Source: Mariluticola halotolerans (GTDB taxonomy: Bacteria > Pseudomonadota > Alphaproteobacteria > Rhizobiales > Devosiaceae). Taken from it: DNA of 64,000 bases. Under the pieces are notes generated by a model, which saw only the letters and a program-made list of their open reading frames with translations, searched no databases and was not told the DNA's origin. A program made the translations under genes and the position numbers. The stretch is taken from assembly GCF_021611515.1 (NCBI RefSeq), contig NZ_CP090960.1:124001-188000 (forward strand), read 5' to 3'. This document shows, piece after piece, positions 30,335 through 38,945 of this stretch; position 1 is the first letter of the stretch, and each line of letters starts with the position of its first letter.

Positions 30335-30640
30335 TCAGAGTGTGCCCATTATTTTTTGCTGGAAGCCATAAACGGTCCGTGCACCGGATAGCGGCACGAG
30401 CGTGATTTCACGGGTCTGGCCCGGCTCGAACCTGACGGCAGTGCCCGCTGCGATATCGAGGCGCATGCCACGGGTTTTATCGCGGTCGAAATGCAGGCCG
30501 TCATTGGTTTCAAAGAAATGGTAGTGCGAGCCGACCTGGATTGGACGGTCACCGGTATTGGCCACTTCAAGGGTCAGGGAAGACGCGCCGGTGTTCAGCT
30601 CTATATCGCCGGATTTGGTGATGATTTCGCCGGGGATCAT
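30335..30640 (-). CDS. ureB: urease beta subunit
   Basis: This is the 101-residue beta subunit of the three-subunit bacterial urease. It begins [18 protein letters not shown], the conserved UreB opening, and contains [38 protein letters not shown], the family core. Complete and unfused to UreA. It follows the HupE/UreJ gene by 23 bp. Downstream on its strand lies the opposing secreted-protein gene and only then the ureC block. Confidence 0.97.
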   Translation of the reverse strand: MIPGEIITKSGDIELNTGASSLTLEVANTGDRPIQVGSHYHFFETNDGLHFDRDKTRGMRLDIAAGTAVRFEPGQTREITLVPLSGARTVYGFQQKIMGTL

Positions 30641-30663
30641 GACGCGTCTCCTTGGTTTGAGGT

Positions 30664-31239
30664 TTAAACGGCGAAGGCCAGCCCGAGGCCGAGAGCCGCT
30701 GTCACCGCACCGGCAAGGCGCAAGGCGATGCCCGCAAAGCGGCGATGGGTCAACAGACCGGCACCGAGGCCCGAAAGATGCAGCGCCATGGTGGCGAGAG
30801 CAAAGCCTGCCGCATAGGTGAGGGCGGTGCCGCCTGCCAGTTCAGTGCCATGGGCATGGCCGTGCAACAGGGCAAATGCACCAACAAGTGCCGCGCCGGC
30901 AGCCGTCGGTACCTTGACGGCGAAGCCGACCATCAGGCCCAGCACGACGATGGAGGCGAGAATGCCTGGTTCGACCATGGGCAGGGCAAAGCCGGCTATG
31001 CCAAGCCCGCCGCCGATCAGCATGACCGAGACAAAGGCCAGCGGCCAGGCCCAAAGCGCCTTGCCCCCGGTCTGCGCAGCCCAGAGGCCGACCGCCACCA
31101 TGGCGAGCACATGATCCAGCCCCGAGATCGGATGGGCAAGACCTGCCATGAACGAGCCATGCGCGCCAATGCCGGTATGGGCCAGGGCCGGTGAGGCGGT
31201 GAGGGTGAGGGCGGCAATGGCCACCAGACGTTTGATCAT
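30664..31239 (-). CDS. HupE/UreJ family membrane protein
   Basis: This is a 191-residue membrane protein with about six helices and a cleavable N-terminal signal ([13 protein letters not shown] before HTGIG). The family marks are [36 protein letters not shown] and the ALLHGHAHG segment, the histidines being candidate nickel ligands. HupE/UreJ proteins are believed to take up nickel for urease or hydrogenase. Placement between ureA and ureB supports that role here. Confidence 0.92.
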   Translation of the reverse strand: MIKRLVAIAALTLTASPALAHTGIGAHGSFMAGLAHPISGLDHVLAMVAVGLWAAQTGGKALWAWPLAFVSVMLIGGGLGIAGFALPMVEPGILASIVVLGLMVGFAVKVPTAAGAALVGAFALLHGHAHGTELAGGTALTYAAGFALATMALHLSGLGAGLLTHRRFAGIALRLAGAVTAALGLGLAFAV

Positions 31240-31334
31240 TTGTTGTCCCTTTCTTTGGTCGACAAGGCGCCCGCTATTTGGTCACGCCGTTTACGGTGCA
31301 CAGTATGAACGATTCATCGCGCGGCGTCATGGGT

Positions 31335-31637
31335 TTACCGGATCGGCTGATGGACGGTTACCAGTTTGGTGCCGTCGGGAAAAGTGGCTTCCACCTGGAT
31401 GTCGTGGATCATCTCGGCAATGCCGTCCATCACCTGATCGCGGGAGATGACATGGGCACCCGATTCCATCAGTTCTGCGACGGGCCGGCCATCGCGTGCA
31501 CCTTCGACGACAAAGTCGGAAATCAGTGCGATGGCTTCGGGATGATTGAGTTTGACGCCGCGCTCAAGGCGGCGGCGGGCAACCATGGCGGCCATGGAAA
31601 TCAGCAGTTTGTCTTTTTCGCGGGGTGTCAGGTTCAT
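31335..31637 (-). CDS. ureA: urease gamma subunit
   Basis: This is a 100-residue gamma subunit. The start at 31637 ([39 protein letters not shown]) is the standard UreA opening; nine upstream codons in the frame overlap the end of ureD and are not conserved. The core continues [50 protein letters not shown], complete. It follows ureD, whose stop lies 15 bp downstream of this ATG, so the genes overlap by 14 bp plus stop. Confidence 0.97.
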   Translation of the reverse strand: MNLTPREKDKLLISMAAMVARRRLERGVKLNHPEAIALISDFVVEGARDGRPVAELMESGAHVISRDQVMDGIAEMIHDIQVEATFPDGTKLVTVHQPIR

Positions 31638-31651
31638 TGGTTTGCCTAGGG

Positions 31652-32497
31652 TCAGGTGGTCCACAGGCGCGGCAGACTGCCGGCCCGGGACAGGTGAGCA
31701 ATTATGGGGGTGATTATGCGGCGCAAGGCAAGGCCTGTGGGGGCGAGAACCCGCACAGTGAGGCGCTGATTGATCGCGCTGACGGCAGCTTTTGCGCCCT
31801 CAGGTATCAGGGCACGCACAGTTTCGACTTTTGCGGCGGCACTGTCGCCGATAAACAAAATCGTGGCGAAGGCATTGTTGCCCGCGAGCAGCGACAGGGC
31901 ATCGCGTTCGAGATCTGCCGCGGTGAGCCTGTTTGCCTCTGCATGAATGAGTTGACCGTTGCGGTGGATGCGCCAGTTGTCGTTGAGAAGGGCTGAACGG
32001 GCGGCTTCACCCATTGCTTCGCGGCCCAACAGAATGGCTTCCACGGCAGTCAGGCTGGCGCCTTCCGCAAGGTCGACATTCAGGGTGCGGCGCAGGCGGG
32101 ACTGTTCGAAAAGGATGGTTTCCTGCGGCAGCCAGTCCACATGCGCGTCCGCCCCAATGGTGATGGTGTTGCTGACAACGGCGTCGGCACCGGTGGATTT
32201 ATAGACCCGTTCGCAGGCCTGGCTTGTGACCACAAGACGGGACTGAGGCGCTGCAACAAGATTCCAGTCGAGGCGATCGCCGCCGGTAACACCACCTGAG
32301 GAGTTGATCAATACGGCTTCCAGGGCATTGCTGTGTGTGCGGGGCAGGCGGATCTTGGCGCATCCCTCCTGATAAAGTTCGGCGATATGGGTGCGGCCAT
32401 CGCGCACCTGGGTGACCAGCCGTCCGGTGCCGCGTGCCCGCTGCATGGATGCCGGCGGGGTGGTGTTGGTATTGTCGATGTGGGCCAGATCCGGCAT
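31652..32497 (-). CDS. ureD: urease accessory protein UreD
   Basis: This 281-residue chaperone binds apo-urease first and recruits UreF and UreG. Family features are [29 protein letters not shown] and [17 protein letters not shown], followed by LDWLPQE-like [19 protein letters not shown]. It is the promoter-proximal gene of the ureD-A-hupE-B block, and the -24/-12 promoter at 32575-32590 lies 78 bp upstream. The second Met at residue 18 is a less likely start. Confidence 0.95.
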   Translation of the reverse strand: MPDLAHIDNTNTTPPASMQRARGTGRLVTQVRDGRTHIAELYQEGCAKIRLPRTHSNALEAVLINSSGGVTGGDRLDWNLVAAPQSRLVVTSQACERVYKSTGADAVVSNTITIGADAHVDWLPQETILFEQSRLRRTLNVDLAEGASLTAVEAILLGREAMGEAARSALLNDNWRIHRNGQLIHAEANRLTAADLERDALSLLAGNNAFATILFIGDSAAAKVETVRALIPEGAKAAVSAINQRLTVRVLAPTGLALRRIITPIIAHLSRAGSLPRLWTT

Positions 32498-32574
32498 TCC
32501 GGGCGCTCCCGCGTTCGCGTGTATGGTCAGGCGCCCCCAAACGCCAAGTGAACTTTCCTTGTGCCTAAAGGCAA

Positions 32575-32590
32575 AGCAATCGACATGCCA
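32575..32590 (-). promoter_or_regulatory. sigma-54 (-24/-12) promoter of ureD
   Basis: On the minus strand TGGCATGTCGATTGCT matches the consensus TGGCAYG-N4-TTGCW at every defined position, including GG at -24 and GC at -12 with the required spacing. A transcript from it would begin about 66 bases before the ureD ATG. It points to nitrogen (NtrC-type) control of the urease genes. Confidence 0.75.
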
Positions 32591-32799
32591 TTTGCGAAGG
32601 CGCTGAAAAAACCTCTTAATTTCATCTGCTTATGTTTGCCTGCTTCAGCCTCCTTGCCTCGGATAGTGGGAAACCGGTGTTGTTTCTGCCTCAAATCTAA
32701 GCACACAGGGCGGTCCTTGGGCAGTGAGCCGGGGCGATTTTCTTCGGATTGCGGGAAGGCGAAATGCGGACAAGCTTGATTTATGGCGAGACTGTGTAG

Positions 32800-32831
32800 A
32801 AATGAGGCGTAAATGCCTCAATTCATTGAGG
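32800..32831. promoter_or_regulatory. palindrome with an extra half-site before the acidic secreted-protein gene
   Basis: CCTCAAT (32816-32822) and ATTGAGG (32825-32831) are exact inverted copies two bases apart. A third half-site, ATGAGG, lies at 32802-32807, and it can also pair with the middle one. The block ends about 90 bp before the ATG at 32923, a usual place for an operator. Confidence 0.4.
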
Positions 32832-32922
32832 AACTTCCGTTCTCGATATCCGTTCATCTATCACGGCCATTGATGGTCTGCGTGTTCAGCCCACGCCTTT
32901 GATAACGAATTGGAGTTCGACA

Positions 32923-33234
32923 ATGAAAACCGCACTTATGACGTCCGCCGCCGCCCTTCTTATGGCTCTGGGCACCGCTATTCCGGCGTCCGCACAGACT
33001 ATTGACGGGACCGCGATTTCCGCGAGCGACTTGCCTTATGTGCAGGCACGTTGCGACGCACTGAAAATCGAAAGCGGCGTTGCTCCTTCCCAAGACAACG
33101 ATTCAAATACCGACATGTCTGACGAACAGGACGATGATGCCGATGAAGGCGATAATGCCCTGTCCACTTTCGACCTTGATACCCTCACTGTCGAGCAGTG
33201 TGAAGAAGGCGGGCTTGTCGACAGCGCTATGTAA
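32923..33234 (+). CDS. small acidic secreted protein
   Basis: This 103-residue protein starts at ATG 32923, preceded by TTGGAG, and has a signal peptide (MKTALMTSAAALLMALGTAIPASA, cleavage before QTIDG). The mature part is strongly acidic, with a run DSNTDMSDEQDDDADEGDN resembling cation-binding or linker regions. Two cysteines (QARCDAL and VEQCEEGG) could form a disulphide. It is not related to the two family A secreted proteins. Function unknown. A terminator follows, and it is divergent from ureD. Confidence 0.8.
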   Translation: MKTALMTSAAALLMALGTAIPASAQTIDGTAISASDLPYVQARCDALKIESGVAPSQDNDSNTDMSDEQDDDADEGDNALSTFDLDTLTVEQCEEGGLVDSAM

Positions 33235-33255
33235 TCGCGCCGTCGCACCCTCAGG

Positions 33256-33286
33256 AAAGCCCCGGGCAGTGCCCGGGGCTTTTTTT
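33256..33286. terminator. strong bidirectional intrinsic terminator
   Basis: AAAGCCCCGGGC (33256-33267) and GCCCGGGGCTTT (33271-33282) pair perfectly over 12 bp around loop AGT, with T-runs on the plus strand and the A-run giving T's on the minus strand. It closes the acidic protein gene and also lies at the end of urtE, whose stop codon overlaps the tail. Confidence 0.92.
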
Positions 33287-33986
33287 ATACCATCAGGTGT
33301 TTCTTGATTTCCGGCTTGTCGAGATCGGCCGCCGGGCCCGCATGCAGGATTTCGCCCCGGTCCATGATGTAAATGTCATCGGCCAGTTCGCGGCAGAAAT
33401 CGAGATATTGCTCGACCAGCAGAATGGTCATCCCCATGTCATCGCGCAGGAATTGCAGCGCCCGGCCGATATCCTTGATGATCGAGGGCTGAATGCCTTC
33501 TGTCGGCTCGTCCAGCACCAGGATTTTGGGGCGGGTGACGAGGGCGCGGCCAATGGCAAGCTGCTGTTGTTGCCCGCCGGACAGATCGCCGCCGCGCCGG
33601 CCCAGCATCTGCTTGAGCACCGGGAACAGGGTGAAAATATAGTCCGGAATATTGCGGTCGGCGCGTTTGAGCCCGGCATAGCCGGTTTCCAGATTTTCCT
33701 TCACCGTCAGCAGCGCGAAAATCTCGCGGCCCTGCGGCACATAGCCAAGGCCGAGACGGGCGCGGGCATAGGGCGGTGATTTTTTCAAAGCTTCGGCATC
33801 GATACGGATATCGCCGGCGGAAATCGGGTGAATGCCGGTCACCGCGCGCAGCAGCGAGGATTTGCCGACGCCATTACGGCCAAGAACAGCGGTGATTTTG
33901 GCCTGTCTGGCCTCGATGGAAATATGGCGCAAGGCCTGTGCGGCACCATAATGCAGATCAATGCCGGAGACGGTGAGTGTGGTCAT
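33285..33986 (-). CDS. urtE: urea ABC transporter ATPase UrtE
   Basis: This is the 233-residue second ATPase of the urea importer, of LivF type. Walker A is GRNGVGKSSLL, the signature LSGGQQQQLAIGRAL, and Walker B ILVLDEPTEG followed by the EGIQPSII characteristic of UrtE/LivF. The D-loop and H-loop regions follow. It is the last gene of the urt operon, 4 bp after urtD, and stops in the terminator. Confidence 0.96.
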   Translation of the reverse strand: MTTLTVSGIDLHYGAAQALRHISIEARQAKITAVLGRNGVGKSSLLRAVTGIHPISAGDIRIDAEALKKSPPYARARLGLGYVPQGREIFALLTVKENLETGYAGLKRADRNIPDYIFTLFPVLKQMLGRRGGDLSGGQQQQLAIGRALVTRPKILVLDEPTEGIQPSIIKDIGRALQFLRDDMGMTILLVEQYLDFCRELADDIYIMDRGEILHAGPAADLDKPEIKKHLMV

Positions 33987-33990
33987 CTAA

Positions 33991-34737
33991 TCATCTCCCC
34001 AGATAGCTTTCGATCACGCGCGGATCGGCGCTGACCTGTGCGAGGGTGCCCTGAGCGAGGACGGAGCCTTCGGCGAGGCAGGTAACGCGGGAATCGAGAT
34101 CGCGGATAAAGGTCATGTCGTGCTCGACGACAATGACGGCGCGGGTCTTGGCGATTTCCTTGAGCAATTTGGCGGTTTCGATGGTTTCGGCGTCGGTCAT
34201 GCCCGCAACCGGCTCATCGACCAGCAGGAGTTTCGGGTCCTGAGCCAGCAGCATGCCGATTTCGAGCCATTGTTTCTGCCCGTGGCTGAGATTGGTGGCC
34301 AGCTCGTTCTGCCGGTCGGTCAGACGGATCGTCTCGAGAATATCGACAATGCGCGCCTCGTCCTCGCGGCTGGCCTGATAGAACCAGGAGGCAAAGACGC
34401 CGCGCGGCTTTTTCAATGCCAGTTCAAGATTGTCCCAGACCGTATGGCTTTCAAAAACGGTGGGCTTTTGAAACTTGCGGCCAATGCCCAGTTCAGCGAT
34501 TTCCGCCTCGTCACACTTGGTCAGGTCGGTATGTTCCTGAAACAATACATCGCCTTCATCGGGCCGGGTCTTGCCGGTGATGATATCCATCATCGTGGTC
34601 TTGCCCGCGCCATTGGGGCCGATAATGGCCTGCAGCTCTGCCGGGTAGATGATCATGGAGAGATTGTTGATCGCCTTGAAGCCGTCAAACGAGACCGAGA
34701 CGCCATCGAGATAAAGCAGGGTGCCGATTTTGCTCAT
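33991..34737 (-). CDS. urtD: urea ABC transporter ATPase UrtD
   Basis: This is the 248-residue LivG-type ATPase partner of UrtE. Walker A is GPNGAGKTTMMD, signature LSHGQKQWLEIGMLL, Walker B LLLVDEPVAGM. The LSHGQKQWLEIG signature is characteristic of UrtD. It is separated by 3 bp from urtC and 4 bp from urtE, so translation is probably coupled. Confidence 0.96.
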   Translation of the reverse strand: MSKIGTLLYLDGVSVSFDGFKAINNLSMIIYPAELQAIIGPNGAGKTTMMDIITGKTRPDEGDVLFQEHTDLTKCDEAEIAELGIGRKFQKPTVFESHTVWDNLELALKKPRGVFASWFYQASREDEARIVDILETIRLTDRQNELATNLSHGQKQWLEIGMLLAQDPKLLLVDEPVAGMTDAETIETAKLLKEIAKTRAVIVVEHDMTFIRDLDSRVTCLAEGSVLAQGTLAQVSADPRVIESYLGR

Positions 34738-34740
34738 CGT

Positions 34741-35931
34741 TTATGCCACCGGGTTGGGTTTGAGGGCGTCAGTATCGGCCTGATTTGCCTTGGGGTCTTC
34801 GTCGCTGCCTGCCTCTATCCGCGCCGACATGCGCCGGGTGCGGACGGCATTCCAGCCGGAATTGAATGTGCCGACAATGCCCTTGGGCAGGAAAATGGTG
34901 ACAAAGACGAAGAGGCCCCCGAGGGCAAACAACCAGTATTCGGGCAATATGCCGGTGAACCACGATTTGCCGGCATTGACGAGAATGGCCCCGATAATCG
35001 GGCCGATCAGGGTGCCGCGCCCGCCAACAGCGGTCCAGATGACGATTTCGATGGAATTGGCGGGGGCGAATTCGCCGGGATTGATAATGCCGACCTGCGG
35101 CACATAAAGCGCTCCGGCAATGCCCGCGATAATGGCGGAAACGATGAAGGCGAACAGTTTCATGTTGTCGACGCGATAGCCGAGAAAACGGGTGCGGCTT
35201 TCCGCATCGCGAATGGCGACCATGACCTTGCCGAGCTTGGAACGGACGATCGCCGAGCAGACCAGAAAGGCCAGCGCCAGCGCGATGGCCGAGGCGGCGA
35301 ACAGGGCCGCGCGGGTGCCCCCGGACTGGATGTTGAAGCCGAGGATGTCCTTGAAATCGGTCAAACCATTATTGCCGCCAAAGCCCATGTCGTTGCGGAA
35401 AAAGGCGAGCAGGAGGGCATAGGTCATCGCCTGGGTGATGATGGAGAGATAAACGCCGGTCACACGGGAGCGGAAGGCGAGCCAGCCGAAGACGAAGGCG
35501 AGGACCGCCGGGACCACAACCACCATGATGCAGGCAAACCAGAACATGTCAAAGCCGTGCCAGAACCAGGGCAGCTCTTTGTAATTCAGAAAGACCATGA
35601 AATCGGGCAGGATGGGATCGGCATAAACGCCGCGATCCCCGATCTGGCGCATCAGATACATGCCCATGGCATAGCCGCCGAGGGCAAAGAAGGCACCATG
35701 GCCTAGCGAGAGAATGCCGCAATAGCCCCAGACCAGATCCAGCGCCAAAGCGAGCATGGCATAGGTGAGGTATTTGCCGAACAGGGGGACAAAATAATCG
35801 GGCACCCGCAAGGCATGGCCATTGGGCAATAGCAGGTTGGAGGCGGGCACCAGAACGGCGATAGCGAGAAGGGCTGCAACAACCCAGATGGCTTTTTTAT
35901 CCAGCGCGCGAAAAATCCATTGGGTAATCAT
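34741..35931 (-). CDS. urtC: urea ABC transporter permease UrtC
   Basis: This is a 396-residue membrane permease of the LivM type, with about ten helices and the coupling region AIRDAESRTRFLGYRVDNMKLFAFIVSA. The segment GNNGLTDF is conserved in UrtC. The C-terminal extension (RMSARIEAGSDEDPKANQADTDALKPNPVA) is hydrophilic. It overlaps urtB by ATGA. Confidence 0.95.
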   Translation of the reverse strand: MITQWIFRALDKKAIWVVAALLAIAVLVPASNLLLPNGHALRVPDYFVPLFGKYLTYAMLALALDLVWGYCGILSLGHGAFFALGGYAMGMYLMRQIGDRGVYADPILPDFMVFLNYKELPWFWHGFDMFWFACIMVVVVPAVLAFVFGWLAFRSRVTGVYLSIITQAMTYALLLAFFRNDMGFGGNNGLTDFKDILGFNIQSGGTRAALFAASAIALALAFLVCSAIVRSKLGKVMVAIRDAESRTRFLGYRVDNMKLFAFIVSAIIAGIAGALYVPQVGIINPGEFAPANSIEIVIWTAVGGRGTLIGPIIGAILVNAGKSWFTGILPEYWLFALGGLFVFVTIFLPKGIVGTFNSGWNAVRTRRMSARIEAGSDEDPKANQADTDALKPNPVA

Positions 35932-37556
35932 GCGTCTACAGACCTTCCCTTGAGGGCGAACAGGCCACGCGGCCGCCGCTGGATGAAGAGAATGATGAAA
36001 ACGAGGATCAGGATCTTGGCGAGCACGGCCCCGGCATAGGGTTCAAGAAACTTGTTGGCGATGCCAAGCGTCAGCGCGCCGACCAGCGTGCCCCAAAGAT
36101 TGCCGACCCCGCCAAATACCACGACCATGAAACTGTCGATAATGTAGCTTTGCCCAAGGTTGGGGGAGACATTGTCGATCTGGCTGAGGGCCACACCGGC
36201 GATGCCGGCAATGCCTGAACCGAGGCCAAAGGTCAGCGCATCGACCCGAGGGGTCCTGATGCCCATGGAAGAGGCCATGCGCCGGTTCTGGGTGACGGCG
36301 CGCATTTGCAGCCCGAGCGGGGTGCGGTTGAGTACGGCGAGAAGGATGCCGAAGACGACGAGCGCGAAAACCACGATCCAGAGGCGGGAATAGGTGAGGG
36401 AGATGCCACCGAGTTCTACCGCGCCGGACATCCAGCCGGGATTGCCGACTTCGCGATTGTTGGGGCCGAATATGGTGCGTACGGCTTGTTGCAAAATGAG
36501 GGAAATGCCCCAGGTCGCCAGCAGGGTTTCCAGCGGGCGGCCATAGAGCCAGCGGATGACGCCACGCTCGATCGCCATGCCGACAAGGGCCGTGACCAGA
36601 AAGGCGAGGGGCAGCGCGATGGCGAGGGAATAGTCAAACAGGCCGGGAAAGCTGGTGCGGATAACCTCTTGCACAGCAAAGGTTGTGTAGGCCCCGAGCA
36701 TGACGATTTCGCCATGGGCCATGTTGATGACGCCCATGACACCGAAGGTGATGGCAAGGCCGATGGCGGCAAGCAGCAGCACCGAGCCCAGCGAAATGCC
36801 GTACCAGACATTTTGCGCGGCGGCCCATGCGGCCAGATCGCGCTCTATGCCCGCAATGGCGGCTTCGATGACGGGCTTGAGTTCATCGGGCGCAGTCGCC
36901 AGTTCGGTGGTCAGAACCGCCATGGCGTCGCGGCCGCCTCTTGCCGTCAGCAGGGTGACGGCGGCCTGCTTTTCTTCAAGGGAGAAATCATTGCCCAGCA
37001 CGATAACGGCACGGGCCTGTTCCAGAATTGCGCTGATATCAGCATCCTGCTCGGCGGCTAGGGCTGTATCGAGAAGTTCCAGCGAGGCCGGATTTGCGGT
37101 TTTCAGAATACTTTCAGCGGCGGTGCGGCGGATCTTGGGATCTGTGCTCATCAAGGTGAGCTGGCCGATGGCGGCGCTGATGGTGCGGCGCAAACCGTTA
37201 TTCACCTTTATCTTTTCAACGTCGCGACGCCCGGTCGTGCCCAGATCGGCACCGGTGCGGGGATCGGAGATGGCGTAGCCATCGCCTTCGCGGACGGCGC
37301 GAACAACGTTGCCGTTGGATTTTTCGACGTAAAGATCGCCGTCGCTGAGCGCTTCAAACAGGCTGACGAGGTCTGTTTCGCCGGTGGCTGCGAGCTGCTC
37401 GATAACGGCGGCGCGATCATTGAAATTACCTTCGGGCAGTGCCGCTATAAGGCTTTCAATGTCGGCTGTGGCCGTTTGGGCGTTTGCGGTGCAAACGGTC
37501 ATGAGGCCGAAAATGAGGATGGTGAGGATTCTTGCGATCGAATTCATGGTGGCCAT
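35928..37556 (-). CDS. urtB: urea ABC transporter permease UrtB
   Basis: This is a 542-residue LivH-type permease with a signal-like N-terminus (MNSIARILTILIFGLMTVCTANA), a soluble region of about 200 residues with HEAT-like helical character, and a C-terminal permease domain with eight or so helices. Conserved stretches are GVINMAHGEIVMLGAYTTFAVQ, RTPLGLQMRAVTQNRRMASSMGI and FMVVVFGGVGNLWGTLVGAL. Long UrtB proteins of this architecture are usual in proteobacteria. The start may also be the ATG at 37547. Confidence 0.93.
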   Translation of the reverse strand: MATMNSIARILTILIFGLMTVCTANAQTATADIESLIAALPEGNFNDRAAVIEQLAATGETDLVSLFEALSDGDLYVEKSNGNVVRAVREGDGYAISDPRTGADLGTTGRRDVEKIKVNNGLRRTISAAIGQLTLMSTDPKIRRTAAESILKTANPASLELLDTALAAEQDADISAILEQARAVIVLGNDFSLEEKQAAVTLLTARGGRDAMAVLTTELATAPDELKPVIEAAIAGIERDLAAWAAAQNVWYGISLGSVLLLAAIGLAITFGVMGVINMAHGEIVMLGAYTTFAVQEVIRTSFPGLFDYSLAIALPLAFLVTALVGMAIERGVIRWLYGRPLETLLATWGISLILQQAVRTIFGPNNREVGNPGWMSGAVELGGISLTYSRLWIVVFALVVFGILLAVLNRTPLGLQMRAVTQNRRMASSMGIRTPRVDALTFGLGSGIAGIAGVALSQIDNVSPNLGQSYIIDSFMVVVFGGVGNLWGTLVGALTLGIANKFLEPYAGAVLAKILILVFIILFIQRRPRGLFALKGRSVDA

Positions 37557-37594
37557 TGTGCAAGCTTGTCTTTCGAAATCGCGGGGTCGGAAGG

Positions 37595-37619
37595 GGCACA
37601 GGCGGAGACCGCCTGTGCC
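37595..37619 (-). promoter_or_regulatory. perfect 11-bp hairpin between urtA and urtB
   Basis: GGCACAGGCGG (37595-37605) and CCGCCTGTGCC (37609-37619) pair fully around loop AGA. It lies in the 90-bp gap after urtA and lacks a T-run. It probably stabilises or attenuates the transcript so that the binding protein is made in excess, as with the hairpin after dctP. Confidence 0.7.
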
Positions 37620-37646
37620 GGGATTGGCTAACTTGTGCAGTGGGGC

Positions 37647-38945
37647 TTAGGAGCCCGCGCCGCCGCAGGTTTCTGTTTCGGTGTTGTAGTTGCCGCAGGA
37701 GATCGGTGCGGTCCAATCGGCTTCCAGAACCTTGGATTCGGGCAGGAAGTCGGTCCATGCGTCGCCAGGTACTTCAGCGTCGGTTTCCCAGACAACTTCG
37801 AACTGGCCGTCATCCTGGATTTCACCGATCAGCACTGGCTTGGTGATGTGGTGGTTCGGCAGCATCTTGGCGACGCCCCCGGTCAGGTTCGGGGTTTCGA
37901 GGCCGATGATGGCGTCAAGTACGGCATCGGTCTCGGTCGTGCCGGCTTTTTCGACAGCCTGCACCCAGAGGTTGAAGCCAACCACGTGGGCTTCCATCGG
38001 GTCGTTGGTCACGCGGTCCGGATCGCCGATGAATTCTTTCCAGCCAGCAATGAAGGCTTCGTTTTCGGGTGTATCAACAGACTGGAAGTAGTTCCAGGCA
38101 GCCAGATGGCCGACGAGCGGGCCTGTGTCGAGACCGGCCAGCTCTTCTTCACCAACGGAGAAGGCGACAACCGGAATGTCCTGGGCGGAGATGCCCTGGT
38201 TACCCAGTTCCTTGTAGAAAGGCACGTTGGCATCGCCATTGATGGTGGAGACAACAGCGGTCTTCTTGCCAGCTGAACCGAAAGCCTTGATGTCGGAGAC
38301 AATGGTCTGCCAATCGGAATGGCTGAAGGGCGTGTAGTTGATCATGATGTCTTCAGCGGCCACACCGTGGTCGAGCAGATAGGCTTCAAGGATCTTGTTG
38401 GTTGTGCGCGGATACACATAATCGGTGCCGGCCAGAACCCAACGTTCAACGCCTTCGTTTTCCATCAGGTAATCAACCGCAGGAATGGCCTGCTGGTTGG
38501 GTGCGGCGCCGGTATAGAATACGTTGCGCTCGCTCTCTTCACCCTCGTACTGCACGGGATAGAACAGGATGTTGTTGAGTTCCTTGAACACCGGCAGCAC
38601 GGATTTGCGGGACACTGAGGTCCAGCAACCGAAGACGGCGGCGACATTGTTGACCGAAATCAGTTCGCGGGCCTTTTCAGCAAAGAGCGGCCAGTCAGAT
38701 GCGGGATCAACCACAACGGCTTCGAGCTGCTTGCCAAGAACGCCGCCGTTTTTGTTCTGCTCATCGATGAGATAGAGCATCGTGTCCTTGAGCGTGGTTT
38801 CAGAAATCGCCATCGTGCCGGAGAGCGAGTGCAGAATGCCGACCTTGATGGTGTCGTCCTGTGCGATAGCCGGGCTCATCGACACGCTCATTGTGCCTGC
38901 GAGAGCCGCAGCAATTGTCGCACGTTGTGCGAATTTCATTGTCAT
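37647..38945 (-). CDS. urtA: urea ABC transporter substrate-binding protein UrtA
   Basis: This is a 432-residue periplasmic binding protein with a signal peptide (MTMKFAQRATIAAALAGTMSVSMSPAIAQ). The mature part opens DDTIKVGILHSLSGTMAISETTLKD, and contains AAVFGCWTSVSRKSVLPVFKELNNILFYPVQYEGEESERNVFYTGAAPNQQ, hallmarks of UrtA. Two C-terminal cysteines (ISCGNYNTETETCGG) probably form a disulphide. It is the first gene of urtABCDE. The upstream region shared with the permease-kinase holds a LuxR-type palindrome. Confidence 0.97.
   Translation of the reverse strand: MTMKFAQRATIAAALAGTMSVSMSPAIAQDDTIKVGILHSLSGTMAISETTLKDTMLYLIDEQNKNGGVLGKQLEAVVVDPASDWPLFAEKARELISVNNVAAVFGCWTSVSRKSVLPVFKELNNILFYPVQYEGEESERNVFYTGAAPNQQAIPAVDYLMENEGVERWVLAGTDYVYPRTTNKILEAYLLDHGVAAEDIMINYTPFSHSDWQTIVSDIKAFGSAGKKTAVVSTINGDANVPFYKELGNQGISAQDIPVVAFSVGEEELAGLDTGPLVGHLAAWNYFQSVDTPENEAFIAGWKEFIGDPDRVTNDPMEAHVVGFNLWVQAVEKAGTTETDAVLDAIIGLETPNLTGGVAKMLPNHHITKPVLIGEIQDDGQFEVVWETDAEVPGDAWTDFLPESKVLEADWTAPISCGNYNTETETCGGAGS

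Larger units (their letters stand above)
32498..32922. other. 425-bp regulatory region between ureD and the acidic secreted-protein gene
   Basis: No gene is seen here. It holds divergent control signals: a strong sigma-54-type promoter for ureD (32575-32590) and a palindrome CCTCAAT-TC-ATTGAGG (32816-32831) ahead of the secreted-protein gene. I see no convincing NtrC boxes (GCAC-N5-7-GTGC), but I cannot exclude degenerate ones. Confidence 0.6.

Noticed and set aside
32640-32760. Possible NtrC binding boxes upstream of ureD
   Set aside because: Only single GCAC/GTGC-like halves are present, without the inverted partner at the right spacing.
34120-35706. 528-codon plus-strand open frame opposite urtD and urtC
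   Set aside because: It mirrors two certain ABC transporter genes and its translation is low-complexity Asp/Gly/Glu/His-rich, as expected from the antisense of GC-rich genes.
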